Assembly (NCBI RefSeq): GCF_002878395.1
Contig: NC_061115.1
Coordinates: forward strand, 98,348,527-98,412,526
Length of the DNA stretch: 64,000 nucleotides
Source of the DNA: Capsicum annuum
Lineage: Eukaryota > Streptophyta > Magnoliopsida > Solanales > Solanaceae
Direction: 5' to 3'
Part shown: positions 45,376 through 57,411 of the stretch, piece by piece
Layout of the letters: every line of letters starts with the position of its first letter
Numbering within the stretch: the first letter of the stretch is position 1
Program-made: the position numbers and the translations under genes
Notes under the pieces: model-generated
Databases searched by the model: none
What the model saw: the letters and a program-made list of their open reading frames with translations, nothing else
Told to the model about the DNA's origin: nothing

Positions 45376-46108
45376 AGGATAGATTGACTTTGGCTCCAGT
45401 GTAAGCTTTGCCAGAAGGGTTGGATGGATTTATGGTATATTGTGATACTTATAGAGTTAGGATAGGTTGTGTATTGATGCAGAATGGGAAAGTCATAGCC
45501 TATGCTTCCAGGCACCTAGAGGATCACAAAAATAACTACCCTACTCATGAATTAGAATTAGTTGCTTTAGTGTTTGCTTAAAAAATTTAGAGGCACTTCC
45601 TTTATGGTGTGCATGTTGATAGTTCCACTAACAATAATAGACTTCAGTATGTATTTACTCAATGAGAGTTTTATCTTTTTTAGATAAGGTGGTTGGAGTT
45701 GTTAAAAGATTATGACATTAGTGCCCTTTATCATCCAGGTAAGGCCAATATGGTGGCTGACACACAGAGTAGGTTGTCCATGGGTAATAAAACCCATGTG
45801 ATAGCGGAAGGATGAGAATTAGCCAAAAAGGTTAATATATTAGACCATTAGGGAGTTCATTTGCTTGACACTGATTGTAGGGTAGTAGTAGTTCAGAATG
45901 GTTCAAAATCATCACTCGTAGTGGAAGTGAAAAAGAAGTAGCAGAATAATCCCATCCTTAATCAGACATTACAAGTAGTTTAGCAAAAGAAGGTTGAGGT
46001 TTTCTCCCAAAAAGGAGATGGTGTACTTTTCTATCAAGGTAGACTTTGTTTATCGAATGTAGATGGATTACGAGAAAGGATATTAGCTGAGGTTCAGAGT
46101 TAGCTATT
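45376..46108 (+). pseudogene. T4 RNase H and integrase N-terminal remnant, broken
   Basis: RNase H blocks are [14 protein letters not shown] (45411-45450, catalytic Asp retained), [22 protein letters not shown] (Glu retained), a Thr-Asn-Asn sequence where Thr-Asp-His is usual, and ANMVADTQSRLSM near 45748-45782. The linker to integrase continues to GRLCLSNVDGLRERILAEVQS near 46042-46100. There the zinc-binding domain should begin, but the sequence jumps to the C-terminal domain. Confidence 0.8.
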
Positions 46109-46523
46109 ATTTATCCAATTCTTCATATTTCGATGCTCAAGAAGTGAATTAGAAATCCATCCTTAATAGTTCCCCTAGAGAGTATTAGGGTCAAGGATAA
46201 CTTGCTGTATGAGGAGATTCCAATTGAGAGACTTGATAGGTAGGTCCAAAGGCTAAGGAATAAGGAAGTATCATATGAGAAAGTTCTTTGGAGAATCCCA
46301 TCGGTTGTAGGGGCTACTTAGGAAGATGAAACAGATATGATGGCCAAGTATCCGCTTTTTAAGCCTGTTTAAGTATTCTTGAGTTGTATTATATATGGTG
46401 TAGGGTTGGATCCTTATGATAGATGAAAGTTTGTTTATAAGTTTATTGTTGGTGTGATTGATCTTTTTTCCTAGTTCTAAGTGATTCCACATTCAAGGAT
46501 GAATATTTCAAAATGGGAGATAT
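46109..46523 (+). pseudogene. T4 chromodomain-like end and polypurine tract
   Basis: Residues near 46115-46160 resemble the HP.FHISMLKK lead. VPLESIRVKDNLLYEEIPIE (about 46170-46228) and NKEVSYEKVLWR (about 46259-46294) are characteristic of the chromovirus C-terminus. YPLFKPV lies near 46351-46371. The region ends in AAAATGGGAGATAT (46510-46523), the plus-strand primer tract before the 3' LTR. About 0.8 kb of integrase core is absent before it. Confidence 0.8.
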
Positions 46524-48552
46524 TGTAATATCCATCTCTAGAAATTTTTTATCTATCATACGTCTTATCTCTTAAGTCGTATGCACACTATACAAGTGCT
46601 GTTTTTAAATTATATCCAAAGTAGTGTGTCATAGTAAGCAATCTATTAAAGGTACAACTTTATCCTAGGAGTCTTCAAGAAGGGTACGAGACATATGAGG
46701 CCAAGTTATGAAAACATCAGTAAAGACTCCTTGAGAATATGTCCAAGATACCAGTGGGGGTTAAGAGCTGTATGAGCATGATACGAGTCATAGGTTTAAT
46801 TGGTAGGTTGATCAGTGTGTGCCCTCTTAGAGACTTCAAACCTTATGATTCATGGAGGCTAGTCGCACTATTGCATATGAGTCATATGGTAGACTCATAA
46901 AGACTGGCGAGTAAATTCTGAAAAGTACAGTTAAGGGCCTTTTTGTCTTTTACCCCTTATAACCCCTACCCACAACCCGATACTAATGAGAGGCATTACT
47001 TTTTCCCTCTTTTCCACTGATTAAATAGTACAAAATCTCTTATTCTATCCTCAAGAACAAGATTAGGGTATCTTCTTAAGATCATCTCCCAAGTCTCAAA
47101 GGTTAAACTTACTTCACCAAGCCAAGAACTTTAGTTATGTGGGGTTTATGAACAACAATATTTGTTCATCCTTTTTCCCAAAACTTTTTTTAAAGTTAAA
47201 GTTATATAATTGGCAATTAGGGTTTATACCCAAATTATCTTGTCTTGAGTTTATGAAATTATCATGTGATTAAATTGTTAAAGTGCATACATATTATCAT
47301 CAATTTATGTTTTGACTTGAAGATTCTCTATTATGATTTTAATATCATGAGTTTAATTTGAAAACATTGATTAAAGATTTCTATCTTAGTTGTAAGCATG
47401 ATATTCTATTACAAATTATATGAAAGAAAATATGAGATTTAAGGCTAAGTATAAGCACTACGTTTATAAGAAAGATTGATCTTTTAAATAAATGACAAGA
47501 CTTAAAATCCACAATTGTATATATTGATTATGATTTAAATCAAAGAAAAGCACGACTAGTTTCTAGTATACAAACCTTTAAGCTATTTTAAGGTTGATTT
47601 CCTAAAGTATGAGCATATAAGTATTCTGGTAGTAGTATTTAGTAACGAGAAGGGAATGCGGATGAGCATATCCTAAATTCTTGAAAACTACTATCTAGCA
47701 TAGGTTAAGCTTTTCCAAATATTGATGAACTTAAAAATAGTAATCACTAAGATAAGGTTCTATTCTGATGGCAACGGCAGAACAAATCTCCCCAACATGG
47801 GTACGACATTGGACTCCAGGGTAGCTCACATGGTTAATATCAATTAGAAGAATCTCCCATAAGCAAGGTTAAAAGCAAATATTTTAAGAAGCTAAGTGTT
47901 ATGGCTCACTAAGTTTATTCATATAATTTATACTTCTTGTTTATGATTCGTAGTATTAATATTCAATCGAGTTCAAGGTGAGTCATTTATGTTTATCATG
48001 CATCATTTGAAAGCTCGTATACTTATTTTAGTTGTTTCTTTACTTATGCATTCACCTCCACATGCTCAGTACATTCCAAAAGTGTTGCTTCATATATATG
48101 TTTGTGTGCTACATTATCTTGTAATGTAGATTCTAGTGCCCATTTGCAGCAGCATGATTGATTTTTTCATCATTACTTGCATTCCTTATTGCGGTGAGTC
48201 CTCATAGTCTGAGGGCCCAGATTATAAAATTTTCTTTATGGATGATAGTACTTAACCATCTAATTTTCGTTTTATGTTCAGGTCTGCTGAGATCTGTCCC
48301 AGTGGCTCTCTAGTCATTGGTAGAGGTTTTTATGACAATGAATGTTTAAGTTTAAGTTCAAGAAGTTTGTGAAATGATTCCCAGTTTAAATATTTATTTT
48401 AAGTTATGAGATTTCTTATCTTTAGTTTTCTTCATAAGATAATCATCCTAATTACGTGAGTTCTAAACTGAAAAGATATCATGGGTTAACTTGGGGATAT
48501 TTGTAGACTTGAGCAGTGTATGGTGTCCACTAGGTGATCTTGAGGCGTTATA
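46524..48552 (+). repeat. T4 3' LTR
   Basis: Runs from TGTAATATCC to TGAGGCGTTATA (the 5' LTR ends GGGCATTACA, so CA has become TA). It is homologous to 40571-42582 along its full length, with many substitutions and short indels. Element B protease codons follow within about 100 bases. Confidence 0.85.
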
Positions 48553-49510
48553 GTGTATTTTGAAATAATTAACGATACACACAATTAAGGTGCGATAATA
48601 GTTAGCACCATGGTTTTGAAGAAAAAGGATCTATATGCATTCACCGGTCTATGCACAACTGGATTGTTCAAATTTAGAAAAGCTTTATATGATCTTAAAG
48701 AGAGTATAAATTTGAAGTCATTGGTCATGTTTAGAAAGATAATCTTGGGTGATCCAAAGTCCACCACTGTGAGTCTTCTTATGGAGGACCATTTTATAAA
48801 AATGTTCATACGTGTATTATATGATGTACTTGTAAAGTAGACCATTTATTATTTGGATAATTTTGTGATCTTGGATCATGAAATTGACCATGAGGTCCCT
48901 ATTATTTTTGTCAGACCATTCTTGGTTACTGATTGGGCATTAGTTGATGTTGAGCATGGTGAAATAAAATTTTGGGTCAACAGTGAATAAGTATTCTTCA
49001 ATGTGTTCAAGTCTGTGAAACAACCTATGGATTTCCAAATGGTTTTTCTTTTCAACATAATTGATAATGCAGTGTCTAATATTATGGAAGTTGATTTCAT
49101 GAGTAATCCGTTAGTAGGTATTTATGGAATCTCATTAAGAAAGATAATTAGGAATATGATGAGGTCGATGCATCATTGACAAGTTTTTGTAAGTTGGACC
49201 TCGACTTACAAAATGAAGAAACTTCTCCCGCCAAGCACTCAAGTGTGGAACACCCTTAACACGAACTCAAGTCATTGGTTACTTATCTTTGGTATATATT
49301 TTTGGATGAATGTAATTATTTGCCTATCATTATCTCAAAATATATTTTCCCATGGAAAGTGAAGGGCATTAGATCAATATCAGAAAGTATATTTGAGCCA
49401 TAGAGTGGACCATAATAGATATTATCAAGATTTATCTCGATATTTGAACCCAAAAAATTAAGTTGCAGGTTGCTTATGTACCTAGTATGGAGCACCAATG
49501 AATAAAAAAG
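48553..49510 (+). pseudogene. Element B protease and linker to RT, broken
   Basis: The open stretch 48610-48837 holds the active-site region ALYDLKESINL, where the usual D-L-G-A-S-I reads D-L-K-E-S-I (Asp codon 48691-48693). It also holds a KIILGDPKSTTVSLLMEDHF block and VLYDVLVK. The later block VPIIFVRPFLVTDWALVDVE (about 48894-48953) follows. NVFKSVKQPMDFQ lies near 48999 and a PSH-like LKSLVTYLWYIFLDE linker near 49269-49315. The Gly-to-Lys change next to the catalytic Asp would abolish activity. Confidence 0.85.
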
Positions 49511-50240
49511 ACACCATTGTAAGAGGTGGTTTAGAAAAAGATAACCAAGTGGCTAGATGCAGGTGTTGTTTATCAGATCTTGGATAGTACATGGGTAAGT
49601 TTGGTCCAATGGGTTCCCAAGAAGGGTGATATTAGGAAATACCTAAATAAAAATAATGATCTTGTACCCATCCATCTGGTTATGGGTTAGAGGGTGTATA
49701 TGGATTACCAAAAGTTAAATTCTTCGACTAAAAGAGACCATTTACCCATAGCGTTGATGTACTAAATGCTAGATCAATTGTCCAGGAGTGGGTGATATTG
49801 TTTTCATGACAAGTATGTAGGATATAATGAAATTTGCATTGAACAAAAAGATCAAGACAAAACTACCTTTACATACCCTTACGGGACCATTTCTTTAAAG
49901 TGCATGCCCTTTGGGCTATGTAATTCACCCGCCACCTTTCAAAGTGCCTGTTAATTGTATTTTTATATAGTGGAGGATACCATGGAAGTTTTCTTGGATG
50001 AATTTAGGTAAAGTCCTTGAACTTTATGTCAAAACAAACCTTGTATTACATTGGGAGAAATGTTATATCATGATCAAAGAAGCTAACATGCTCATAAAAA
50101 AAATCTCGAGTTGGGGCATTTATGTTTATCAACCAACTGTAGAGGTTATTGCTTAGTTACCTCCTTTTATTTCCATAAAAGGTCATAGAAGTTTCCTTGG
50201 GCATGCCAAATTGTAGGCGGTTTATGAAAGATTTCTCTAA
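49511..50240 (+). pseudogene. Element B reverse transcriptase, broken
   Basis: ITKWLDAGVVYQILDSTWVS near 49537-49596, then VQWVPKKGDI, and VYMDYQKLNSSTKRDHLPIA near 49697. DKTTFTYPYGTISLKCMPFG (about 49855-49915) and CNSPATFQS follow. The catalytic block is F-L-D-E (49991-50002) where F-M-D-D is usual: the second Asp is Glu. A downstream IKGHRSFLGHA-like block lies near 50176-50205. Stops and indels break the frame several times. Confidence 0.85.
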
Positions 50241-50760
50241 GACTGCATATCCTATTTATAAGATTCTTGAGAAAATAAAGTTTGATTTTAATGCTGATGG
50301 TCTGAAAGCGTTGAATTGTCTCAAGGAAAAGATCTTGTTGGATCTTATCATTGTGGCTATGGATTGAGCATTACTTTTTGAATTGATGTTTGATGCAAGT
50401 GGGTTAGCATTGGTTACGATATTGGGCCAATGTATAAATATTTTCACCTAATATATTATGCTAGTAAGTCTTTAAATTATGCCCAATGCAACTATGAAAT
50501 CACGCATCAAGAGTTGTTTGTCGTGGTCTATACTTTAAAAAAGTTTTGTGCCTATTTGTTAGGTACAAAGGTTATTGTACACATGGACCATAGAGCTCTT
50601 CATGGCAAAGAATGAAGAAAAATCGAGATTGATAAAATGAATCTTACACCTACAAGAGTTTGATTTTGAAGTTAAAGATCTAATGGGGTGTAAAAGCGAA
50701 GAAGTGGACTACTAGTCTCGACTTAAATCGGATGAAGTACGGAAAAATGAATTAGAGATC
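50241..50760 (+). pseudogene. Element B RNase H, broken, cut by T2 solo LTR
   Basis: Blocks are FDFNADGLKALNCLKEKI near 50282, then YYASKSLNYAQCNYEITHQE near 50458 with ELFVVVYTLKKFCAYLLGTK, and VIVHMDHRALHGKE (50570-50612; Met-Asp-His retains the catalytic Asp). The EFDFEVK block lies near 50660. It ends at the AGATC target duplication (50756-50760) and continues at 62718. Confidence 0.85.
50756..50760. repeat. Target site duplication AGATC, left copy
   Basis: AGATC stands directly left of TGTCATGACC, the outer end of the minus-strand T2 LTR, and recurs at 62713-62717 directly right of its other end. Confidence 0.9.
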
Positions 50761-51225
50761 TGTCATGACCTAAAATCGAGGGTCATGATGGCACTTTTTG
50801 TGATAATTATTTACAAGTAAGTCTATCACCCAAACTGATATGAAATGACAAAATAATACCAAAACCTAAGGTAAGATTTCCAGAACAAAGCTGAACCACA
50901 CATAGACCATGATAGGGAAAAAATACATAACAAAGATACCATAAATCTCCCCAAAATTGGGAATCACAGTGTAAGAACAAATTAAGTGCATCCAAAAATC
51001 AAAATATACAAAATAATAGTTAAAAATGATCAAATTTGTCACTGAATACAAAATAAGACATGAACTGGATAATAAGAGGTAGTAGATTCGGAAGAATAAA
51101 TCGTCTGCTACCTTTAAAAAAACTCCAAGCACTTCCCAAAATAGCAACCATGCTGCACACTCATACCTAGATCTACACCAAGATGATGTAATAGGTATGA
51201 GTCTAGTCCAACTATACTTAGTAGG
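50761..51225 (-). repeat. Solo T2 LTR, 3' terminal piece
   Basis: On the minus strand it ends TTTTAGGTCATGACA and contains the TCTTGGTGTAGATCTAGGTATG and CCTACTAAGTATAGTTGGAC stretches in the same order as the plus-strand T2 LTRs. T3 interrupts it at 51226; the rest of the same LTR is at 60866-62712. Confidence 0.85.
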
Positions 51226-53937
51226 TGTAAGACTCCACAAAGTTCCCTCATAGTCTGAGCCTTAGAGCATGTCGAGTAAAGTGTGATTACAATCCTAAAA
51301 GAATGAGAAAAGACTTCCCAAGTGATTGGTATTTAAAATAGATATAATATTTTGAAATTTGACTTTTTGTCATGTAGAGAATTGAATTAGCTTTTCAACA
51401 AAACCAATTTCATCCAAATCTAGCATAGAGGTAAGAAGTTATGGCCGTTTTACTGAGAGTTATTGGAACCGACCAGGTGCGATGAATGATCCGACGGACC
51501 GTTGAGTCTGTGATGGACCGTTGCTCAGACTTTGTCAACCAAGGAAGTGACTCTCTTTCCTATCCCAAGTACGATAGCTAGGATGATGGACTTTCAAGGC
51601 TGCGACAGATCATTGCTGATACTGTCGCCACTGAGGCAGTGTGGTCTTATCCTAGCCAACATGCGATGGATGATCCGATGGACCATCAATATTACGATGG
51701 ACCATTTCTTCGACCCTCAGACTAAGGAAGTGTTTTCTTTTTTTGACCGACATGCGATGGATGATAAACTAGCGATGGACTGCCGCAACCCCCGTTCAGT
51801 ATTTTGACTTATTTTTAAAAGGGATTTTCAGTATTTTCCACTTTTTTATCAACCAAATATATTCCAAGCAAAGAAAATGTCTTCATTCATCAGACAAAAT
51901 ACAAGAAAGCTAGGGTTTTTCCCTCAAGATCAAATCTAAAACCCTTCTCCAAGAAATCTAAGAACTCACCATAGATTCTATAAATTGAGTTGAGATTTGA
52001 GTTCTCCAAATTCAAAGGTTACAAGAATCCTCTCTCAAGAGTAACAAGAGCAAACTTGTTCATCCAATTTCATAATCTAAGGTATGTGGGGTTTTGAACA
52101 TGGGCAATCCTTTCACCATTGTGCCCAAAGGCTTATTTAAACTATAATTTTGTGCAACTTATGAGATTTTACAAGAAATTGACTTAGGGTTTTTCACCTA
52201 TTTTTATTGGTTGCAAGCTTTTGATGTTTTCCATGAATTGAGAGTCTAATGGCATGAATTTTACATGTTTTCTTGAGAAATTGCAGTTGGGTCTATACCC
52301 CATGATTTTAATCCTTGAGAAGTTAATAGTTGAAATGTTTGAGATATTGAAGTATATGAGTATGTTGAGATTATGAGCTAAATTTCTGTAAATTCCAGAT
52401 TTATATGTGATTTATGAATCTATATGCTATCTATTATGCATTATGATGAGTTTAACCTTGAGATTTAATTATGGGTCATTAAGCCCTACTTGAGACTTGC
52501 AATTTTATGAACTTTCGTGCTATAGGCAACCATGATTTCAGTATTCTGAGATTATTGGAAAATGTTTTGACCTAATGGTCATAAAGCTTTGAAATCTACT
52601 TCAGTACATGACATTACAGATTTGATTATTGGGTTCTTATGAACCATAAGATTATTTTGAATGTGGATTTTCATGAGATAAGTGAGATAAACTAAAGGGA
52701 GTAGTACTTAGCATTGAGTTGGGTAAGTTACTATGATTTCTTATCCCCGAACTACGTGTCATTGTAGGTTTCAGACTTTGGGCCTAAGGCCAGGATGATT
52801 AGGCCCGAGGTCAAGATAAGTGATCACTGAGTTGAGGTTATAAAAACCTTAGAAAGAGTATGATGCCTCTCCCCAATATGAGGTTTCTTATTTAGGAGTA
52901 CAAGTCGTTAGACTCTCTGTAGCTCACATGATTTATGTCGGTTAATAGAACCTCCATAAACCAAAGTATTTTTTGTTTAGATAAAACATTTTCCCTAAAG
53001 CTTTGAGATGAGATATTTTTCTAAAATGAATGAATTGCTTTTGAGTATTTTCCAAAGAAGGAAGTAGGTTTCTCTACTAACACGAGTTGATCATTAGTTT
53101 TTAAACCAAAGTAATATGATTCTAAATTCCCCGTGTTTGAGTTCAAAATAGTTAAAAGTCTTGGGCAATAAAGAAGTTTTACACTCTATGAGATATATGC
53201 ATGAGTTAAAAGTATTGTTTACAGCTTTCTTCACCCTATGAGTAATGAGAATAAGAGGATAGCACATATTTTAAAGACAACGTATAATGACTCACGAGAT
53301 TTGTGTTACATGCTTCATTCTACATGTTTATTATCTTTATATTTTAGACTTATTCAATCCATATGAGTCATTCCTATTTGTATGCATGATTTGATTAAAG
53401 AGTATTGATATTATTTTATGTAAATGCATACACCCACACATACTCAATATATTTTCAAGTACTGATCCAAATATACTTCTATATGCTACATTGTCTTATA
53501 ATGTAGGTTTAGGTGCTCAGTCCCAGTCTCGTCAGTGATTCCCAAGTACCTTTGTCTATATTTCTCCAGTGGTGAGTCCTCATGATTTGAGGACCTATCT
53601 TTAGATATTTCTATATTTGAGTGGTTATGTTCTTACTTTTAGTCCTGTTTGAGTCAGTAAGGGACCTGTCCTAATGACTCTCTAGTTTATGGAGTAGTAG
53701 AGGCTTTGTCAGACTAATTATCAGACTGTGGATGGGTTGAGATTTCCAGTTTTATGGTCATTTAGACCGAGTATTATCTTCGTATTTCATTTCATTTATT
53801 ATGACAATTCTAGTGTTTTGTATATTGCTTCTTGAATGAGTTATTATAGGAAGTAATAGGCTCAAAAGGTTAGCTTGGGGCTACTTGTAGCCCTAAGCAC
53901 CGTTTGACATCCCGGGAGGTGATTTTGGGTCATTACA
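51226..53937 (+). repeat. T3 5' LTR
   Basis: 2.7 kb from TGTAAGACTCC to GGGTCATTACA. An upstream segment (51470-51790) carries repeated GCGATGGA, CGATGGACCAT and CGACGGACCGT motifs in both orientations. A TATATTCC (51847-51854) could be the TATA region. Confidence 0.85.
51470..51790. repeat. GATGGACCATC/GACGGACCG motif cluster in T3 5' LTR
   Basis: At least ten degenerate copies of a short, largely self-complementary motif (forms GACGGACCGTTG, GATGGACCATCA, GATGGATGATCCG), irregularly spaced at 20-45 bases. The counterpart in the 3' LTR is at 59220-59535. The motif is richer in CpG than the rest of the element. Confidence 0.75.
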
Positions 53938-53941
53938 AACT

Positions 53942-53954
53942 TGGTATCAGAGTC
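53942..53954 (+). promoter_or_regulatory. T3 primer-binding site (tRNA-iMet type)
   Basis: TGGTATCAGAGTC lies four bases after the LTR end and differs from the canonical TGGTATCAGAGCC by one base. It is the best preserved primer site in the window. Confidence 0.9.
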
Positions 53955-54147
53955 TATGATTTTAAAGAGTCCTAGGGAGTCTGACAAGTCGTGTTGAGTA
54001 GAGTCTTGATCATCGGTGTGTAGCGTGCCACATCTATGGCAAGAGGCTAGAAGACGTTTTCGGAAAAAGTTATTTATTTTTTTCATATTCTATTGTGCCT
54101 ATAGTTTTCCCTCTTATCTAATAATTCTTGCTCTCTTATATCTAAAA

Positions 54148-55175
54148 ATGCCTCTCTGAATAGTGAATGCCCTCAGAAACGATGATGTGTAACCGACACT
54201 TATTGATTCTTTGAATGAGATTGTGTCTCATGCTGAGTTTAGGGCGGCCTTTTAGGTGTTAGGCCAAGCAGTCATCGCTAATGTTTGGGCCAATAACCAA
54301 GCCGCAGTTGCAAATCAGTAGGGAGATGATGTAGCTGCTTCTAGGATCTGTGATTTCATATGGATGAATCCGCCAGAGTTTTATGGGTCCAAGGTAGGTG
54401 AGGACCCACAGTTGTACCTTGAGGATGTGCAAAAGATAACACAGGTGATGCATGTTTCTTAGTAAGAGAGTGTTGAGTTGGCATGTTATAGGTTGAAGGA
54501 CATAACTTATGATTGGGTTATATCGTGGAGGAAGGGTAGAGGTGAGGATGCTACTCCTATGACTTGGCAGGTGTTCCAAGATATATTCTTGAACAGGTTC
54601 TTTCCGCTTGAGATGAGAGAAGCAAAGATTGAGGATTTTATGAACTTGAGGTAGGGCTCCATGACTGTTAAGGAGTACTGCTTGAAATTTAACAAGTTGG
54701 CCAAGTATGCTTTTGATTTGATTTATGAGACCCGAGCTAGTATGAACAAGTTTATGATAGGTGTTTCTAGTTTGATGCTGAAATAGTATAGGACGGTGAT
54801 GCAGCATCGGGATATGAATCTGTCTAGGTTAATGACACATGCACAATAGATAGAGATAGATAAGATTAGAGAGAAAGACAAAGTGAGGGGTAACAAGATG
54901 GCTAGATTTGAGCAATATGAGTATAGTTAGCCTAGGTTCCATGAAAGAAACCGCCCTTATTTTCAGAGATGTCGATCTATTCCAGCACCTTCATCAGCTA
55001 GTGCTCCCATTCCTAGAGGCAGGTAGGAGCAAGAGAGCATGTCTTTTATGTCTATGTCATAGAATAGTGTTGGTAATAGGCCCCATTATCCTTCTTGTGT
55101 TAAGTATGGTGGGGATCATCCCGGTGAGTGTTTTACTGATTTGAGAGGTTTTTTTTTGTTGTGGCAAGCCTAGCT
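54148..55175 (+). pseudogene. T3 gag, one frame with about 12 stops
   Basis: From ATG 54148 one reading frame continues without indel to at least 55140. It carries MNPPEFYGSKVGEDPQLYLE near 54364, the RLKDITYDWV block, FLNRFFPLEMREAK near 54589, the SMTVKEYCLKFNKLAKYAFD block (about 54658) and LSRLMTHAQ. A knuckle remnant YPSCVKYGGDHPGECF starts near 55087 (first Cys 55096-55098). About 12 in-frame stops interrupt it, most of them TAG, several where this family has Gln. The second knuckle near 55150-55200 needs a frameshift. A 182-codon open stretch on the other strand (54259-54807) is its shadow. Confidence 0.9.
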
Positions 55176-55820
55176 AGAGACTTAGAGATTGTTCGCATGC
55201 AAGGAAATGGACTAGAGATGCCCGACCTTAGAAACAAACTACTAGTACACCAGCTCCTGTCCATCGTCCTACCACTATTTAGGGCACTTCATCTAGCACT
55301 ACTGAAGGTTAGTGCCAAAATAGATTCGTTGCCTTACTATGCCGTTAAAAGTAAAAGGACTATCCCAATGTTGTTACCGGTATGCTCTATTTATTTTTTC
55401 TTAATGTTTATGTGTTGTTGGACCTCGGATCAAGTCTCTCTTATGTGACCTCACCTATCACTGTGAATTTCAAAATGAGTCTCGAAATGATTCTTGAGCC
55501 TTTCCTAGATTCTACACCTGTAGAGAAGTCAGTTGTTGCTAAACGAGTGTATAGAGATTATCCTATTACTATTCTTCATAGAGTCGTACTTTCTGATTTG
55601 ATATAGTTAGACATGGTGGATTTTGACCTTATTCTGGGTATGGATTGGCTTCATTCTTATTTTGCATCTATAGTCTAGTTTCTTGATGAACCAGTTTTTC
55701 AGTGGTCTGGGAGTTTGGTATATCCAAAGAGTCATGTTATCTCCTATATCAAAGCCAAAAAGCTAATATCTAAGGGATGCATCTATCACCTAGTTAAGTA
55801 AAAGACACTAAGTCTGAGGC
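55176..55820 (+). pseudogene. T3 protease, broken
   Basis: After a degraded linker, the stretch 55382-55606 reads NVYVLLDLGSSLSYV with the catalytic Asp at 55421-55423 and the D-L-G-S motif intact. It continues with EPFLDSTPVEKSVVAKRVYR and DYPITIL. After a stop, LDMVDFDLILGMDWLHSYFA follows near 55606-55665. The linker KAKKLISKGCIYHL lies near 55753. This is the aspartic protease that would cut Gag-Pol. Confidence 0.88.
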
Positions 55821-56765
55821 TCCAACTATTCAGTCAGTCGATATTGTTAACAACTTTCCAAATGTTTTTTCCAGAAGAACTCCCAGTGGTACCTCCTGAT
55901 AAAGAGATAGAATTCGGCATTGACCTTCTCCCAACACTCATCCCATTTTTATTTTGCCATACCGTATGACAACTGCTGATCTTAAGGAGTTGAAAGAGAA
56001 ACTCAAATATCTTTTAGACAAAGGTTTTGTAAGGCCCAGTATTTCTCATTAAGGCATACCTATTCTATTCATGCAGAAGAAAGATAGTTCTTTGAGTATG
56101 TGTATTGATTATTGTCAGCTTAACAAGGACATAATCAAAAATAAGTATCCTCTTTCGAGAATTGATGACCTTTTTGATCAGTTGCAAGGTGCAAGTTATT
56201 TCTCCAAGATAGACCTTAGATTCGGCTATCATCAGCTTAAAGTGAGCGAATGTGATATTCCAAAGACAATCTTCTGAACCCGCTATGGTCACTTTGAGCT
56301 TCTAGTCATGTCTTTTGGGCTAACCAATGCCCTAACAACTTTTATGGACCTTATGAATCGAGTGTTTAAGAAATATCTTGATATATTTGTCATAGTGTTC
56401 ATAGATGACATCCTTGTCTACTCCCGCAGTGAGCATGATCATGCAGATCTCCTTAGAATTGTCTTGAAAACTTTTAGAGGTCACCAGTTATTTGACAAAT
56501 ACAATAAGTTTTAATTTTGGGTAAGCTCTTTAGCCTTTCTGGGTCATATTATTTCAGCCAAAGGTATTAGAGTTGATCCCCAAAAGATAGACGCTGTAAG
56601 AAATTGTCCTAGACCTATCTCTCCGTCTAACATTAGAAGTTTCTTGGGTCTAGAAGGATAATACTACTGTTTTGTTGAATGTTTCTCTTCTATTGTGTCT
56701 CCCATGACCTGGTTGACCCAAAATAAAGTTAAGTTCCAGTGGTCAGATTCCTGTGAGAAGAGTTT
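55821..56765 (+). pseudogene. T3 reverse transcriptase, broken
   Basis: The entry block PVVPPDKEIEFGIDLLPT is near 55883. TADLKELKEKLKYLLDKGFV follows. The open stretch 56071-56274 has [11 protein letters not shown] and [19 protein letters not shown]. The stretch 56308-56511 has [20 protein letters not shown] and the catalytic F-I-D-D at 56398-56409, intact. NIRSFLGL and TWLTQNKVKFQW come near 56630 and 56710. Stops and one or two indels separate the pieces. Its palm is the best preserved in the window. Confidence 0.9.
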
Positions 56766-57411
56766 TTAGGAGTTGAAGACTCGACTTACTTCAGCCCCTG
56801 TGTTGACTTTGCCTGATGGTATAGATGGTTTTGTGGTGTATTATGATGCCTCTAAAATTGGTTTGGGTTGTGTGTTAATTCTAAGAGGTAAGGTTATTGC
56901 CTATGCCTCTAGACAGTTAAAGCCACATGAAAAGAATTACCCAACCAATGATCTTGAGTTAGCTGTTGTGGTCTTTTCTTTGAATATATGGAGACACTAT
57001 CTTTATGGTGTTCACGTTGATGTGTTTACTGACCATTAGAGCCTGTAGTATATGTTTACTAAGAGGGATTTGAATCTTAGGCAGAGAAGGCAGTTAGAGT
57101 TGTTAAAAGACTATGATTTGAGTGTGTTGTATCACCCGAGCAAGGCCAATATAGTGGCGGATTCCCTTAGCAGATTGTCTATGGATAGTGTTGCTCATGT
57201 AGGGAAAGGTAAGAAAGATTTAGCTCATGATGTGCATTATTTGGCTAGATTGGGTGTTAGGTTGCTTGATTCAGCTAAGGGAAGTGCTTTGGTGCAAAGT
57301 ACTTCTAAATTCTCTTTAGTTTTAGAAGTGAAGAAGAAGCAAGATAGAGATCCTAGTTTGGTCAGACTGAAGGAGACAGTTAAGGACCAAAAGGTAGAGG
57401 TTTTCTCTTAA
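56766..57411 (+). pseudogene. T3 RNase H, nearly intact
   Basis: Two open stretches (56773-57036 and 57052-57408) in one frame cover the domain. [20 protein letters not shown] carries the first catalytic Asp (56845-56847). [20 protein letters not shown] is followed by the DLELAVVVF block with Glu, then VDVFTDH with the third acid. After stops at 57037 and 57046, NLRQRRQLELLKDYDLSVLY and ANIVADSLSRLSM bring the last Asp. Only the two stops break the core. The remainder links to the integrase. Confidence 0.9.

Larger units (their letters stand above)
40571..48552 (+). mobile_element. T4 element: two-LTR Tekay/Del-like chromovirus lacking integrase core
   Basis: Has LTRs at 40571-42582 and 46524-48552, a primer site, gag with zinc knuckle, protease, RT, RNase H, a chromodomain-like end and a polypurine tract. 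The integrase core is missing near 46100. Flanks GCGGA (40566-40570) and GTGTA (48553-48557) are compatible with a 5-bp duplication carrying two changes, but this is weak. It splits element B between gag and protease. Confidence 0.85.

Noticed and set aside
53942..53960. TGGTATCAGAGTC as part of a tRNA gene
   Set aside because: No cloverleaf can be formed with neighbouring sequence; its position just after an LTR makes it a primer-binding site.
54259..54807. 182-codon open frame on the minus strand, the longest in the window
   Set aside because: It lies exactly antisense to the T3 gag frame, which has clear family motifs; composition and position make it a shadow.
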